A DNA stretch of 47,440 nucleotides from Janthinobacterium sp. GW456P (GTDB lineage: Bacteria; Pseudomonadota; Gammaproteobacteria; Burkholderiales; Burkholderiaceae_D), in the NCBI RefSeq assembly GCF_002127655.1, contig NZ_NEHB01000008.1:123335-170774 (forward strand), in the 5' to 3' direction. A program made the position numbers and the translations under genes. Every line of letters starts with the position of its first letter. Position 1 is the first letter of the stretch. Below are positions 7,795 through 15,501 of the stretch, piece after piece. The notes beneath the pieces are model-generated. The model saw only the letters and a list, made by a program, of their open reading frames with translations. It was not told the origin of the DNA and ran no database searches.

Positions 7795-8736
7795 TTATTT
7801 GAGCTGCGTCAAAATGCGTTCCAGCGAGGTCTGGTCGACGATGGCGTCGCCCACCAGCACGGGATCGATGCGCTTTGCCAGGCCCATCAGGACCTTGCCC
7901 GGACCGCACTCGATCACTTGTGTGATGCCGTCGGCCGCTACCTTTTGCATCGTTTCCACCCAGCGCACGGGGCTGGCTGCCTGGCGCACCAGCGCATCCT
8001 TGATGCCGGCGACATCGTTGACGACGGCCACGTCGACGTTGTTGATCAGGGCGATCTGCGGCGCGGCGAACGTCAGGCCGGCCATGTACTCGCGCAAGCG
8101 GTCCGATGCGGGTTTGAGCAGCGACGAGTGGAATGGCGCGGAGACGGGCAGCTTCATGGCGCGCTTGGCGCCCTTGGCCTTGGCCAGTTCGCAGGCACGC
8201 TCAACGGCCGCCGTGTGACCGGCGATGACCACTTGCGCAGGCGCATTGAAATTGACGGGCTCGACCACCAGGGCCGGGTTTTCCGCCGCCGCTTCCACAC
8301 AGGCGGCGCGCACGTCGTCATCCGACAGGCCCAGCACGACAGCCATCGTGCCCTGCCCTACCGGTACGGCTTCCTGCATGGCTTGCGCGCGGAAACGCAC
8401 GAGCGGCACGGCATCCTTGAACGCAATGACGCCGGCGGCGACCAGCGCCGAATATTCACCGAGACTGTGACCGGCCACAACCGTCGGCACGGGGCCGCCG
8501 GCCGCCAGCCAGGCGCGGTAGAAGGCCACGGCCGCCGTCAGCATCACCGGCTGCGTATTGGTGGTCAGGTCCAGCTCTTCCTTCGGACCTTCGGCGATCA
8601 GCTTGCCCAGGTCGCATTGCAGGGCGTCCGACGCTTCGGCGACGGTCTGCGCCACCACGGGATTGCCGGCGAAACCGTCGAGCATCGCAATCGCTTGCGA
8701 GCCTTGGCCGGGAAAAACAAATGCAAATTGTGTCAT
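7795..8736 (-). CDS. fabD: Malonyl-CoA:ACP transacylase (FabD)
   Basis: Transfers malonyl groups from CoA to ACP to supply the elongation steps. The 313 residues start with FVFPGQGSQ, carry the nucleophile Ser91 in GHSLGEYSAL and the second catalytic histidine in the APFHSSLL motif. Length is typical (about 310). It lies between fabH (32 bp upstream) and fabG, consistent with one operon. Confidence 0.98.
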   Translation of the reverse strand: MTQFAFVFPGQGSQAIAMLDGFAGNPVVAQTVAEASDALQCDLGKLIAEGPKEELDLTTNTQPVMLTAAVAFYRAWLAAGGPVPTVVAGHSLGEYSALVAAGVIAFKDAVPLVRFRAQAMQEAVPVGQGTMAVVLGLSDDDVRAACVEAAAENPALVVEPVNFNAPAQVVIAGHTAAVERACELAKAKGAKRAMKLPVSAPFHSSLLKPASDRLREYMAGLTFAAPQIALINNVDVAVVNDVAGIKDALVRQAASPVRWVETMQKVAADGITQVIECGPGKVLMGLAKRIDPVLVGDAIVDQTSLERILTQLK

Positions 8737-8768
8737 GTTGACTCCGTTTTTTTAATAGTGTTGCGGGA

Positions 8769-9767
8769 TTACATGCGCGCCAGCACGGCGCCCCAGGTAA
8801 AGCCGCCGCCCACGCCTTCCATCATGACGTTGTCGCCCTTCTTGACGCGGCCGTCGCGCACGGCGATGTCGAGCGCCAGCGGGATCGAAGCGGCCGAGGT
8901 GTTGCCATGCTGGTCGACGGTGACGACCATCTTGTCCAGCGGCAAGCCCAGTTTCTTGGCCGTGCTGTTCATGATGCGGATGTTCGCCTGATGCGGGATC
9001 AGCCAGTCGATCTGGTCCGACGTCATATTGGCGTGCTCGAGGGCTTCGTGCGCGACCTTTTCCAGCACGGACACGGCCAGCTTGAATACGGCCGGACCAT
9101 CCATGTACAGGAAGGCGCTGCCGTCCAGCGCGCCACCGGCCAGGCTGCCCGGCACGCTGAGGATGTCCGAGTGGCGGCCGTCCGCATGCAGCTTGGTGGC
9201 CAGGATGCCGGGGTCTTTCGAGGCCGTCATGACGATGGCGCCGGCGCCGTCGCCGAACAGCACGCAAGTGCCGCGGTCGTCGAAATTGAGGATGCGCGAA
9301 AACACTTCGGCGCCGATCACCAGCACGTTTTTATGCATGCCCGACTGGATGAAGCTGTCGGCCGTGGCCACCGCATACACGAAGCCGCTGCACACGGCTT
9401 GCACGTCGACGGCGGCGCAGTTATTCGTGATGCCCAGCTTGTTTTGCACGATGCAGGCGGTGCTGGGGAAGCTGCCGAAGAAATCGGGGGTCGAGCTGGC
9501 GACGATGATCAGGTCCAGGTCGTTGCCGTTCAGGCCCGCCATGTCCAGGGCCTTTTTGGCCGCTTCCACGCCCAGATCAGAGGAATTTTGCGTTGGCGCC
9601 GCGTAGTGACGCGCCGAGATGCCGCTGCGCGAGACGATCCATTCATCCGACGTCTCGATGCCCTTGGCGGCGAGCTGTTCGGTCAAATCCTGGTTGGTGA
9701 CGCGCTTCTCCGGCAGGTAGCTGCCGGTACCGATAATTTTGCTGTAAGTTTTGCTAAAAACAGTCAT
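8769..9767 (-). CDS. fabH: Beta-ketoacyl-ACP synthase III (FabH)
   Basis: Initiates fatty-acid synthesis by condensing acetyl-CoA with malonyl-ACP. The 332 residues carry the Cys-His-Asn triad: Cys126 (AVCSGFVYA), His259 (IPHQANIRI) and Asn289 (HGNTSAAS). It is 15 bp downstream of plsX, so translation is likely coupled. It is slightly longer at the N-terminus than E. coli FabH (317), as is common in Burkholderiales. Confidence 0.98.
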   Translation of the reverse strand: MTVFSKTYSKIIGTGSYLPEKRVTNQDLTEQLAAKGIETSDEWIVSRSGISARHYAAPTQNSSDLGVEAAKKALDMAGLNGNDLDLIIVASSTPDFFGSFPSTACIVQNKLGITNNCAAVDVQAVCSGFVYAVATADSFIQSGMHKNVLVIGAEVFSRILNFDDRGTCVLFGDGAGAIVMTASKDPGILATKLHADGRHSDILSVPGSLAGGALDGSAFLYMDGPAVFKLAVSVLEKVAHEALEHANMTSDQIDWLIPHQANIRIMNSTAKKLGLPLDKMVVTVDQHGNTSAASIPLALDIAVRDGRVKKGDNVMMEGVGGGFTWGAVLARM

Positions 9768-9782
9768 GCAAATACCCGTCCA

Positions 9783-10850
9783 CTAAATGGTAGAGCTTGT
9801 TGATGTAGGTTCATCCGGAACTGGCGTGCGCGGCATCAGCTCGGCGATCAGGCTGGCCAAGTGTGCTTGCACGTCATTTTTTGCCGCATCAAAGGCGCGG
9901 CGCAAGGCCCATTCGAAGGAATAGGCATCGGCGCTGCCATGGCTCTTGAAGACGAGGCCACGCAAGCCCAGCAGGCTGGCGCCGTTGTAACGCGATGGAT
10001 TCAAACGGTTGCCGATGGCTTTCAGGGCCCCGCGGGCGATCAGCGCGCCCAGCATGGTAATCGGATTGCGCTTGAATTCGGAAGTGAGCACGTCTTTCAT
10101 GAAGCGCGCCAGGCCTTCGATGGCCTTCAGGGTCACGTTGCCGACAAAACCGTCGCAGACGACGATATCGGTCGTGCCCTTGAAGATATCGTTGCCTTCC
10201 ACGTTGCCGTGGAAGTTCAGCGCGCCACGCTCGTGGTCGGCCTGCAGCAGCTTCGAGGTGAGTTTCACCACTTCATTGCCCTTGATATCTTCCGTGCCCA
10301 CGTTCAGCAAGCCGATCGTGGGGCGGGCGATGCCTTCCATGGCGGACACGAGCACGGAACCCATGATGGCGAACTGGTGCAAGTGATGCGGTTCGCAATC
10401 GACGTTGGCGCCCAGGTCCAGCATGTAGGTCGGGCCGTTCTTTTGATTCGGCAAGATGCTGCAGATGGCCGGGCGGTCGACGCCGGACATGGTTTTCAAG
10501 ACATAGCGCGACACGGCCATCAGGGCTGCCGTATTACCGGCGGAGACGGAGGCTTGCGCCACGCCGTTCTTGACCTGTTCGATGGCCACGCGCATGGAGG
10601 AATCCTTCTTGCGGCGCAAGGCCACTTCCAGGGGATCGTCCATGGTAACTTGTTCGGAGGCATGCAATACCGACAGGCGCGGATGCGTGTCGGCTTTATG
10701 TTTTTTCAGTTCGGCACGAATCACGTCTTCCAATCCAACAAGGATCAGTTCGGCTTCAGGCTCATGTTTTACGAAGGAAATTGCTGCAGGGATAGTGACT
10801 GAGGGACCGTGATCTCCGCCCATGCAGTCGATAGAAATTTTGATTGTCAT
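9783..10850 (-). CDS. plsX: Phosphate acyltransferase PlsX
   Basis: Makes acyl-phosphate from acyl-ACP, the donor for PlsY in phospholipid synthesis. It acts at the membrane surface. Started at ATG 10850 ([17 protein letters not shown]) it has 355 residues, the usual length. An upstream TTG at 10886 would add 12 residues that do not fit the family. Conserved [15 protein letters not shown] and GFVGNV motifs are present. Neither start has a strong Shine-Dalgarno site. A terminator-like hairpin lies between rpmF and plsX, so plsX expression depends on read-through or an unseen promoter in the 210-bp gap. Confidence 0.96.
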   Translation of the reverse strand: MTIKISIDCMGGDHGPSVTIPAAISFVKHEPEAELILVGLEDVIRAELKKHKADTHPRLSVLHASEQVTMDDPLEVALRRKKDSSMRVAIEQVKNGVAQASVSAGNTAALMAVSRYVLKTMSGVDRPAICSILPNQKNGPTYMLDLGANVDCEPHHLHQFAIMGSVLVSAMEGIARPTIGLLNVGTEDIKGNEVVKLTSKLLQADHERGALNFHGNVEGNDIFKGTTDIVVCDGFVGNVTLKAIEGLARFMKDVLTSEFKRNPITMLGALIARGALKAIGNRLNPSRYNGASLLGLRGLVFKSHGSADAYSFEWALRRAFDAAKNDVQAHLASLIAELMPRTPVPDEPTSTSSTI

Positions 10851-10988
10851 TTGTGTTGATTCAATACCGCTGCGGGCGTGCGGCAAGATGTGAATCGGAC
10901 TGGAGCATATGCAGGGCGCAGCATGTCATGCACCGCCTGAGCAAGCTTGATTCAAAATGACGGGTGCGCAAGATGAATTGCAGCCGAT

Positions 10989-11036
10989 AAAAAAGAAGAA
11001 GCGGCGCCACGCCGAATAACCACGCAACACCGCTTT
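10989..11036 (-). terminator. Probable terminator after rpmF
   Basis: On the minus strand AAGCGG...CCGCTT arms (with further imperfect pairing inside) are followed by CTTCTTTTTTATC. It lies about 25 bp after the rpmF stop and 140 bp before plsX. It is probably leaky if plsX is cotranscribed with rpmF as in E. coli. Confidence 0.6.
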
Positions 11037-11060
11037 CATCTTACCCAACAAAAACGTCGA

Positions 11061-11243
11061 TTACTCGTCGTTTTTGGTCTTCAACACTTTACGGCCACGA
11101 TAGAAGCCGTTAGGGCTGATATGGTGACGCATGTGTGTTTCGCCGGTAACTGGCTCGACGCTCAATTGCGGCGCGACCAGGAAGTCGTGCGAACGGTGCA
11201 TGCCGCGCTTGGAAGGGGTTTTCTTGTTCTGTTGAACTGCCAT
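11061..11243 (-). CDS. rpmF: 50S ribosomal protein L32
   Basis: A 60-residue basic protein starting [20 protein letters not shown], the conserved L32 N-terminus, with the later [17 protein letters not shown] stretch. It lacks the four-cysteine zinc ribbon of some L32 proteins, as usual in proteobacteria. It stands between yceD and plsX, the classical arrangement. The 315-bp gap to yceD contains one copy of the palindromic intergenic element. Confidence 0.98.
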   Translation of the reverse strand: MAVQQNKKTPSKRGMHRSHDFLVAPQLSVEPVTGETHMRHHISPNGFYRGRKVLKTKNDE

Positions 11244-11425
11244 GATGACTCCTAATACATAAGTTCTAAAATTTTAGCACAATCGATTGGCAAATACATG
11301 CGAATCGAGTATCCCAGCGGCAAAGACTACCCGAAAATAGCCCGGACCGACATCGTTTATTACAACTACATTTCACTACACTTGCCATACTCGATTACTA
11401 CACGCGTTTGACACGTTCTTTACAT

Positions 11426-11543
11426 GAAGCATAAAAAACCTACTGCGCGTCCCGCTATCGCCTCGGCGTTGCTCAGCGTACATTCGTACGCTTGCGCTAC
11501 TCAAGACGATATCGGGCCGCTCGCTACGGTTTTTTAAAGCTTC
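11426..11543. repeat. Intergenic palindromic element, copy A (118 bp)
   Basis: A long imperfect inverted repeat. The outer arms are GAAGC-ATA-AAAAACC and GGTTTTTT-AAA-GCTTC. Inside are further paired stretches (for example CCCGCTATCG against CGATATCGGG) and an apical hairpin AGCGTAC-ATTC-GTACGCT. It shares the core words CTGCGCG, GCTC and CCGCTCGCTACGGTTTT with copies B (15356-15491) and C (21681-21800), all in the same orientation on the plus strand. It fills most of the rpmF-yceD gap and ends about 15 bp from the yceD stop. There is no coding potential. Confidence 0.8.
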
Positions 11544-11558
11544 CTTTCTTGCCCTACT

Positions 11559-12056
11559 TTATTCTGGCTTCAAGTCTTTCAGTGCCGCGAACGGCGACTT
11601 CTTTTCAGACTTGAGAGCATCGAGCTGCGCCGTATCGGGGCAGACGTCGTGTTTGGGTACCTGCGGCAGGGCCAGCAAGGCTTCATCTTCGATCAGGGCC
11701 GCGGCATCCATGCTGCGGCTGCCGACGATCACGTCGATCGTTTCATCGTTGATGATTTCTTCGATCTCGTCCGCGTGCTCGTCATCCTTGCCCAGCATCA
11801 GAACAGTCGAAGAATCGATTACGTAAGCATACGGAGTCAGGCAGCGCTGGCAAACCAGCTGAACGGTGCCGTTGACCGACAAGGTCAGTTGCGGGTAGCC
11901 CAGCTTGCTGGTGCCGCCGACGATCTTCCAGGCGATCTCGCCGGAACTATCTGCACAATCCTTGGTCAACCGGGTCATTTCAGCGACAGGAGTTACACCC
12001 TCGCGGCTCCCGCTGATACGACAAAAATCAAAGGCGTCGATCACAAAAGCATTCAT
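11559..12056 (-). CDS. yceD: YceD family (DUF177) protein
   Basis: A 165-residue acidic protein of the YceD/DUF177 family. The family is widely found just upstream of rpmF and implicated in 23S rRNA metabolism in plants and some bacteria; its bacterial role is not settled. Two CxxC-like features typical of the family are visible: CQRCLTPY, and later the DVCPDTAQ stretch. The start at ATG 12056 (MNAFVIDAFDFCR) fits the family better than the upstream ATG at 12140 and has a GGGGAAA site upstream. The C-terminus SPFAALKDLKPE is also family-typical. It is divergent from the Maf gene across a 223-bp gap in which I see nothing convincing. Confidence 0.9.
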   Translation of the reverse strand: MNAFVIDAFDFCRISGSREGVTPVAEMTRLTKDCADSSGEIAWKIVGGTSKLGYPQLTLSVNGTVQLVCQRCLTPYAYVIDSSTVLMLGKDDEHADEIEEIINDETIDVIVGSRSMDAAALIEDEALLALPQVPKHDVCPDTAQLDALKSEKKSPFAALKDLKPE

Positions 12057-12279
12057 TGGTAGAAAATTTCCCCGGAAAACCTGCGATAATAACAGGGTTT
12101 TTAGCACGGAGTCAAAGGCTAAGCATCTTTTTTGACGCAATCACTGCCATCAACATGACATATTCATCAACACCGTCATGCCGCATGGAGCCTCAGTTAT
12201 GGGCTCTGCGCCCTGGGATTTGCGTGAAATCCCGCTGACATCGACCTGCGCGGCCATGCCGGCCGCCATCCATTACCGA

Positions 12280-12888
12280 ATGATACCAACTTCCGTCCCA
12301 TTGCGCTTGATTCTTGCATCGAGTTCGACCTACCGCAAGGAATTGCTGCAACGCCTGCGCCTGCCTTTCGAGGTGGCCGTGCCCGATCTCGACGAAAGCC
12401 CCCTGCATGGCGAAAGCCCCAGCGCCACGGCCCTGCGCCTGGCCCAGGCCAAGGCACAGGCCGTGCTCGACCGCTATCCTGGCAGCCTCGTCATCGGCTC
12501 CGACCAGGTCGCCACCCTGGACGGCGCGCAGATCGGCAAGCCCGGCAGCCACGCCAATGCATTGCTGCAACTGCAAACCATGCGCGGGCGCCAGACCGTG
12601 TTCCACACGGCACTCTGCCTGCTCGATGGGCGCCACACTCCGGCCGTGGCGCAGGTGGAAGATATTCAGACCCTCGTCACCGTGCGCGACTTGCCCGACG
12701 CGGAACTGGACGCCTACCTGCGCATCGAGCAGCCGTACGACTGCGCCGGCAGCGCCAAGAACGAAGGCCTGGGCATCGCCCTGCTCGAACGTATCGACAG
12801 CACCGACCCGACCGCCCTCACCGGCCTACCGCTGATCGCCCTCACCGGCATGCTGCGCAAGGCGGGCGTGACGTTTTTCACCATTTAA
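12280..12888 (+). CDS. yceF: Maf/YceF nucleotide pyrophosphatase (7-methyl-GTP type)
   Basis: A Maf-superfamily house-cleaning enzyme that hydrolyses non-canonical nucleotides. The YceF subgroup prefers 7-methyl-GTP. Visible motifs are LILASSSTYRKELLQRL at the N-terminus, the DE-S (DLDESP) motif, IGSDQVATLDG (the aspartate general base, with the YceF-type Q), GKPGS and the C-terminal GLPLIAL. The family N-terminus supports ATG 12280 (202 residues), although no Shine-Dalgarno sequence is seen. Upstream ATGs at 12256 and 12178 are less likely. It is followed after 18 bp by a methyltransferase gene and probably cotranscribed with it. Confidence 0.9.
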   Translation: MIPTSVPLRLILASSSTYRKELLQRLRLPFEVAVPDLDESPLHGESPSATALRLAQAKAQAVLDRYPGSLVIGSDQVATLDGAQIGKPGSHANALLQLQTMRGRQTVFHTALCLLDGRHTPAVAQVEDIQTLVTVRDLPDAELDAYLRIEQPYDCAGSAKNEGLGIALLERIDSTDPTALTGLPLIALTGMLRKAGVTFFTI

Positions 12889-12906
12889 ATTACCGACAAG
12901 AAGAAT

Positions 12907-13656
12907 ATGACCGGCACCCTGTACCTGATCCCCAACCACCTCGGCCTGTCCGACGGCAGCATCGACCCGCTGGCCCGCATCATTCCCGAGCAGGTGCGGC
13001 AGATCACCTCGCAACTCGATTATTTCGTCGCGGAAAACGCCAAGACGGCGCGCGCCTTCCTGAAATTGATCGGCAACCAGCATCCGCTGGCCAAGCCGCT
13101 ACAGGAAATCACGATTTCCGAACTTAACGTCAATACCCCGGCGCAAGCGCTGGCCGGCTTGCTGGCACCGCTGCTGGCGGGACGGGATGCGGGCCTCGTG
13201 TCGGAGGCGGGCGTTCCCGCCGTGGCCGACCCCGGCGCCGACCTGGTGCGCCTGGCGCATCAGCACGGCATTAAAGTGCGCCCGCTCGTGGGCCCGTCAT
13301 CGATCCTGCTGGCCGTGATGGCCAGCGGCTTGAACGGCCAGAGCTTCGCCTTCAACGGCTACCTGCCGACCGATGCGGCCCTGCGCGCCAAGCGCATCAA
13401 GGAACTGGAAAGCCGTTCGCGCAATGAAAAGCAAACTCAGCTCTTCATCGAAACGCCATACCGCAACGCCGCCATGCTCGAAGCCCTCGTGGCGCAATGC
13501 GCGCCATCGACCCTGATCTGCGTCGCCACCGACCTGAGCCTGGACTCGGAAAACGTGCAGACGTGGAATGGCGGACAGTGGAAGAAACAACTGGCCGCCG
13601 GCAAGGCGCCGGACCTCCACAAGAAACCGACCGTGTTCTTGCTATTGGGACAGTAA
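12907..13656 (+). CDS. Short RsmI-like SAM-dependent methyltransferase
   Basis: A 249-residue member of the tetrapyrrole-methylase fold related to RsmI (which 2'-O-methylates C1402 of 16S rRNA). It has GTLYLIPNHLG at the N-terminus, SEAGVPAVADPGADLVRLAH (RsmI has SDAGTP...DPG), and VGPSSILLAVMASGL. It is shorter than RsmI (about 290), differs at SEAGVP, and lacks the RsmI C-terminal extension, so it is best seen as the RsmI-related paralog common in Burkholderiales rather than RsmI itself. The substrate is unknown. It lies 18 bp after the YceF gene and is closed by a strong terminator. Confidence 0.85.
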   Translation: MTGTLYLIPNHLGLSDGSIDPLARIIPEQVRQITSQLDYFVAENAKTARAFLKLIGNQHPLAKPLQEITISELNVNTPAQALAGLLAPLLAGRDAGLVSEAGVPAVADPGADLVRLAHQHGIKVRPLVGPSSILLAVMASGLNGQSFAFNGYLPTDAALRAKRIKELESRSRNEKQTQLFIETPYRNAAMLEALVAQCAPSTLICVATDLSLDSENVQTWNGGQWKKQLAAGKAPDLHKKPTVFLLLGQ

Positions 13657-13668
13657 TCTCCCGCGCAT

Positions 13669-13704
13669 AAAAAACGCCACGATCAAATGATCGTGGCGTT
13701 TTTT
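13669..13704. terminator. Strong bidirectional intrinsic terminator
   Basis: A perfect stem with arms AAAAAACGCCACGATCA and TGATCGTGGCGTTTTTT around an AA loop centre. It carries A and T tracts at both ends, so it works in both directions between the convergent methyltransferase gene and rlmJ. Confidence 0.95.
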
Positions 13705-13731
13705 ATTGCGACGCTACCAAGCCGAGTATGA

Positions 13732-14649
13732 CTACACCCTTCTGGTGCCCGTATTTTTCTGCCCGCCCTTGCCCGTTTCCAATACAAACTTCGCGCCGTC
13801 GTCGCGGCCCAGTACCTTGACCAGATACGGCATGACTTCGCGCAGCATCGGCTCCAGCGTGTATGGCGGGTTCAAAATGAACATGCCGCTGCTGTGCAAG
13901 CCGAAGCCGTCCGGCGACGGCGTGTTGACGGTCAGGGTCACGTGCAGCCAGTCCGCGCTGGGCAATTGCTTGAGCTTGTCGGCGAACTGGCGCGATTCCA
14001 TGCGCTGCAGCACCGGGTACCAGACGGCGTACATGCCGGACGGGAAGCGCACGAGCGCGTCGGCCAGGGTGTCCTTGACCTTGCGGTAATCCATCTTGTC
14101 TTCGTATGGAGGGTCGATCAGCACCAGCGCGCGGCGCGATGGCGGCGGCAGCAGGGCTTTCAGGCTCTGGAAGCCGTCGGCCTTGGTGATGAGCACGCGT
14201 TTGCCGCGCACGGTAGGACGCTCGCCCTGGGCCAGCGCATGCGCCTCGACCTTGCGGAAGTTATCAGCCAGAATCTTGGCATCGGCAGGATGCAGCTCAA
14301 AAAGGCGCAGACGGTCTTGCTCGCGGCTGACCTTGTCGGCGCAGTACGGCGAACCCGGGTAGTAGCGCATCTTGCCGCTCGGATTCATTTCCTTGATCAG
14401 CTTCATGTACTCGGCCAGCGAGGCCGGCCAGTCCGTACGGTCCCACAGGGGCGCGATGCCCGTTTCGTACTCGGCATTTTTCGAGGCATAACCGCCGTCG
14501 AGCGCATACACGCCCGCGCCGGAGTGGGTATCGATATAACTATAGGCGGTATCTTTTTGATTCAGATATTGCAATAACTGAATCTGCACATAATGTTTCA
14601 ACACATCGGCGTGATTACCCGCGTGAAAGGCGTGGCGGTAACTCAACAT
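13732..14649 (-). CDS. rlmJ: 23S rRNA (adenine2030-N6)-methyltransferase RlmJ
   Basis: A 305-residue class I methyltransferase that methylates A2030 of 23S rRNA. It opens MLSYRHAFHAGNHADVLKH, the RlmJ signature, followed by DTHSGAG (SAM motif) and the catalytic DPPY motif within LVLIDPPYED. Length is slightly above E. coli RlmJ (280). The gene is convergent with the RsmI-like gene and divergent from the thioredoxin-like gene. Confidence 0.95.
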   Translation of the reverse strand: MLSYRHAFHAGNHADVLKHYVQIQLLQYLNQKDTAYSYIDTHSGAGVYALDGGYASKNAEYETGIAPLWDRTDWPASLAEYMKLIKEMNPSGKMRYYPGSPYCADKVSREQDRLRLFELHPADAKILADNFRKVEAHALAQGERPTVRGKRVLITKADGFQSLKALLPPPSRRALVLIDPPYEDKMDYRKVKDTLADALVRFPSGMYAVWYPVLQRMESRQFADKLKQLPSADWLHVTLTVNTPSPDGFGLHSSGMFILNPPYTLEPMLREVMPYLVKVLGRDDGAKFVLETGKGGQKNTGTRRV

Positions 14650-14887
14650 AAGCTGGCTAATTCCATAATAAAAATAAACAAAGGCGGGAGCGCTGACACC
14701 GGGCAGGGCATGAAAACAGACTGGAGGGGGTCAGGCTGCGGGGCCAGGAAACAGCATGGACCAGCGTAATCAGCGCGCAATTATCAGCATTATCCACCAG
14801 AAAGGTGTATTGCATCAAAAAACACCCATAAACAAGCTCATGCATTCTCGGGACCGCGGGGGCCGGGCGCGGTAGAATACGCGCATC

Positions 14888-14902
14888 GGGCGCCCGGCGC
14901 CC
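14888..14902. promoter_or_regulatory. GC-rich palindrome in the rlmJ/thioredoxin-like divergent region
   Basis: GGGCGCC-C-GGCGCCC is a perfect 7-bp stem 25 bp before the thioredoxin-like ATG, preceded by a TAGAAT that may be a -10 box. The rest of the 278-bp gap shows nothing convincing. A 62-codon frame there (14657-14845, minus) has no ribosome-binding site or family features. Confidence 0.35.
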
Positions 14903-14927
14903 ATCCGCCTACTGATCAGATACGACC

Positions 14928-15356
14928 ATGCACAGCCTGACCCTCACGACCGATAACCGCGCCGACGTCGCGGCAGCCCTGGCCGGCCCGCGCTGGACGG
15001 TGGCCTGCCTGTGCGCGCTGTGGTGCGGCACTTGCGGCAGCTACCGCGCCACGTTCGAGGAACTGGCCGCGCGCCACCCGGATACCGTCTTCGTCTGGAT
15101 CGACATCGAAGACCAGGCCGACGTGGTGGGCGACCTCGACATCGACAACTTTCCCACCCTGCTGATCCAGCGCGAGGACAACGTGGCCTTCTTCGGCACC
15201 GTGCTGCCCGACGGCGGCCTGGCGCACCGCATGGTGCAGGCGCAGCAGGCGCTCAGCGCGGCCGAACTGGCGGCGCTGGCCGGCAGCACGCAGGAACGGC
15301 GCGACTGGCAGCGCGACTGCAATCTGCGCCACCTGCTGGCCGCCACCCTGGCCTAG
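14928..15356 (+). CDS. Thioredoxin-like protein
   Basis: A 142-residue thioredoxin-fold protein without a signal peptide, so cytoplasmic. The active site is WCGTC (Cys33 and Cys36), unlike the WCGPC of thioredoxin 1. The cis-proline loop is IDNFPTLL. Two further cysteines (27 and 29, in ACLCALW) lie just before the active site, which is unusual. A C-terminal helix with RDWQRDCNLRHLL extends the domain. It is probably a thiol reductase of unknown partner. The stop codon at 15354-15356 overlaps the first base of palindromic element copy B. No strong ribosome-binding site is seen. Confidence 0.85.
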   Translation: MHSLTLTTDNRADVAAALAGPRWTVACLCALWCGTCGSYRATFEELAARHPDTVFVWIDIEDQADVVGDLDIDNFPTLLIQREDNVAFFGTVLPDGGLAHRMVQAQQALSAAELAALAGSTQERRDWQRDCNLRHLLAATLA

Positions 15357-15491
15357 AACACCCGACAAAACCTGCCGCGCGTCGCCATTTGCGGCCTGCG
15401 ATGCTCACTGACTCGGCGTCCCCGTGCATCCGCACAGCTCCGCTTCTCAGCCACAACTCACTGCCGCTCGCTACGGTTTTGTTAGGTGTTC
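15356..15491. repeat. Intergenic palindromic element, copy B (136 bp)
   Basis: The outer arms GAACACCCGACAAAACC and GGTTTTGTTAGGTGTTC pair at 15 of 17 positions. The interior shares TTGCGGCCTGCGATGCTC, CGCTTCT-AGCCACAA and GCCGCTCGCTACG words with copy C, and CCTGC-GCGCG with copy A. A small apical stem GTGC-ATCC-GCAC is present. It begins at the last base of the thioredoxin-like stop codon and ends about 10 bp from the stop of the convergent molybdenum hydroxylase, so it occupies the whole intergenic space. Confidence 0.8.
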
Positions 15492-15501
15492 TTAATAAAC
15501 T

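Noticed and set aside
14657..14845. 62-codon minus-strand frame between rlmJ and the thioredoxin-like gene
   Set aside because: No Shine-Dalgarno sequence, cysteine/serine-rich random-looking composition, and it lies in a divergent promoter region.
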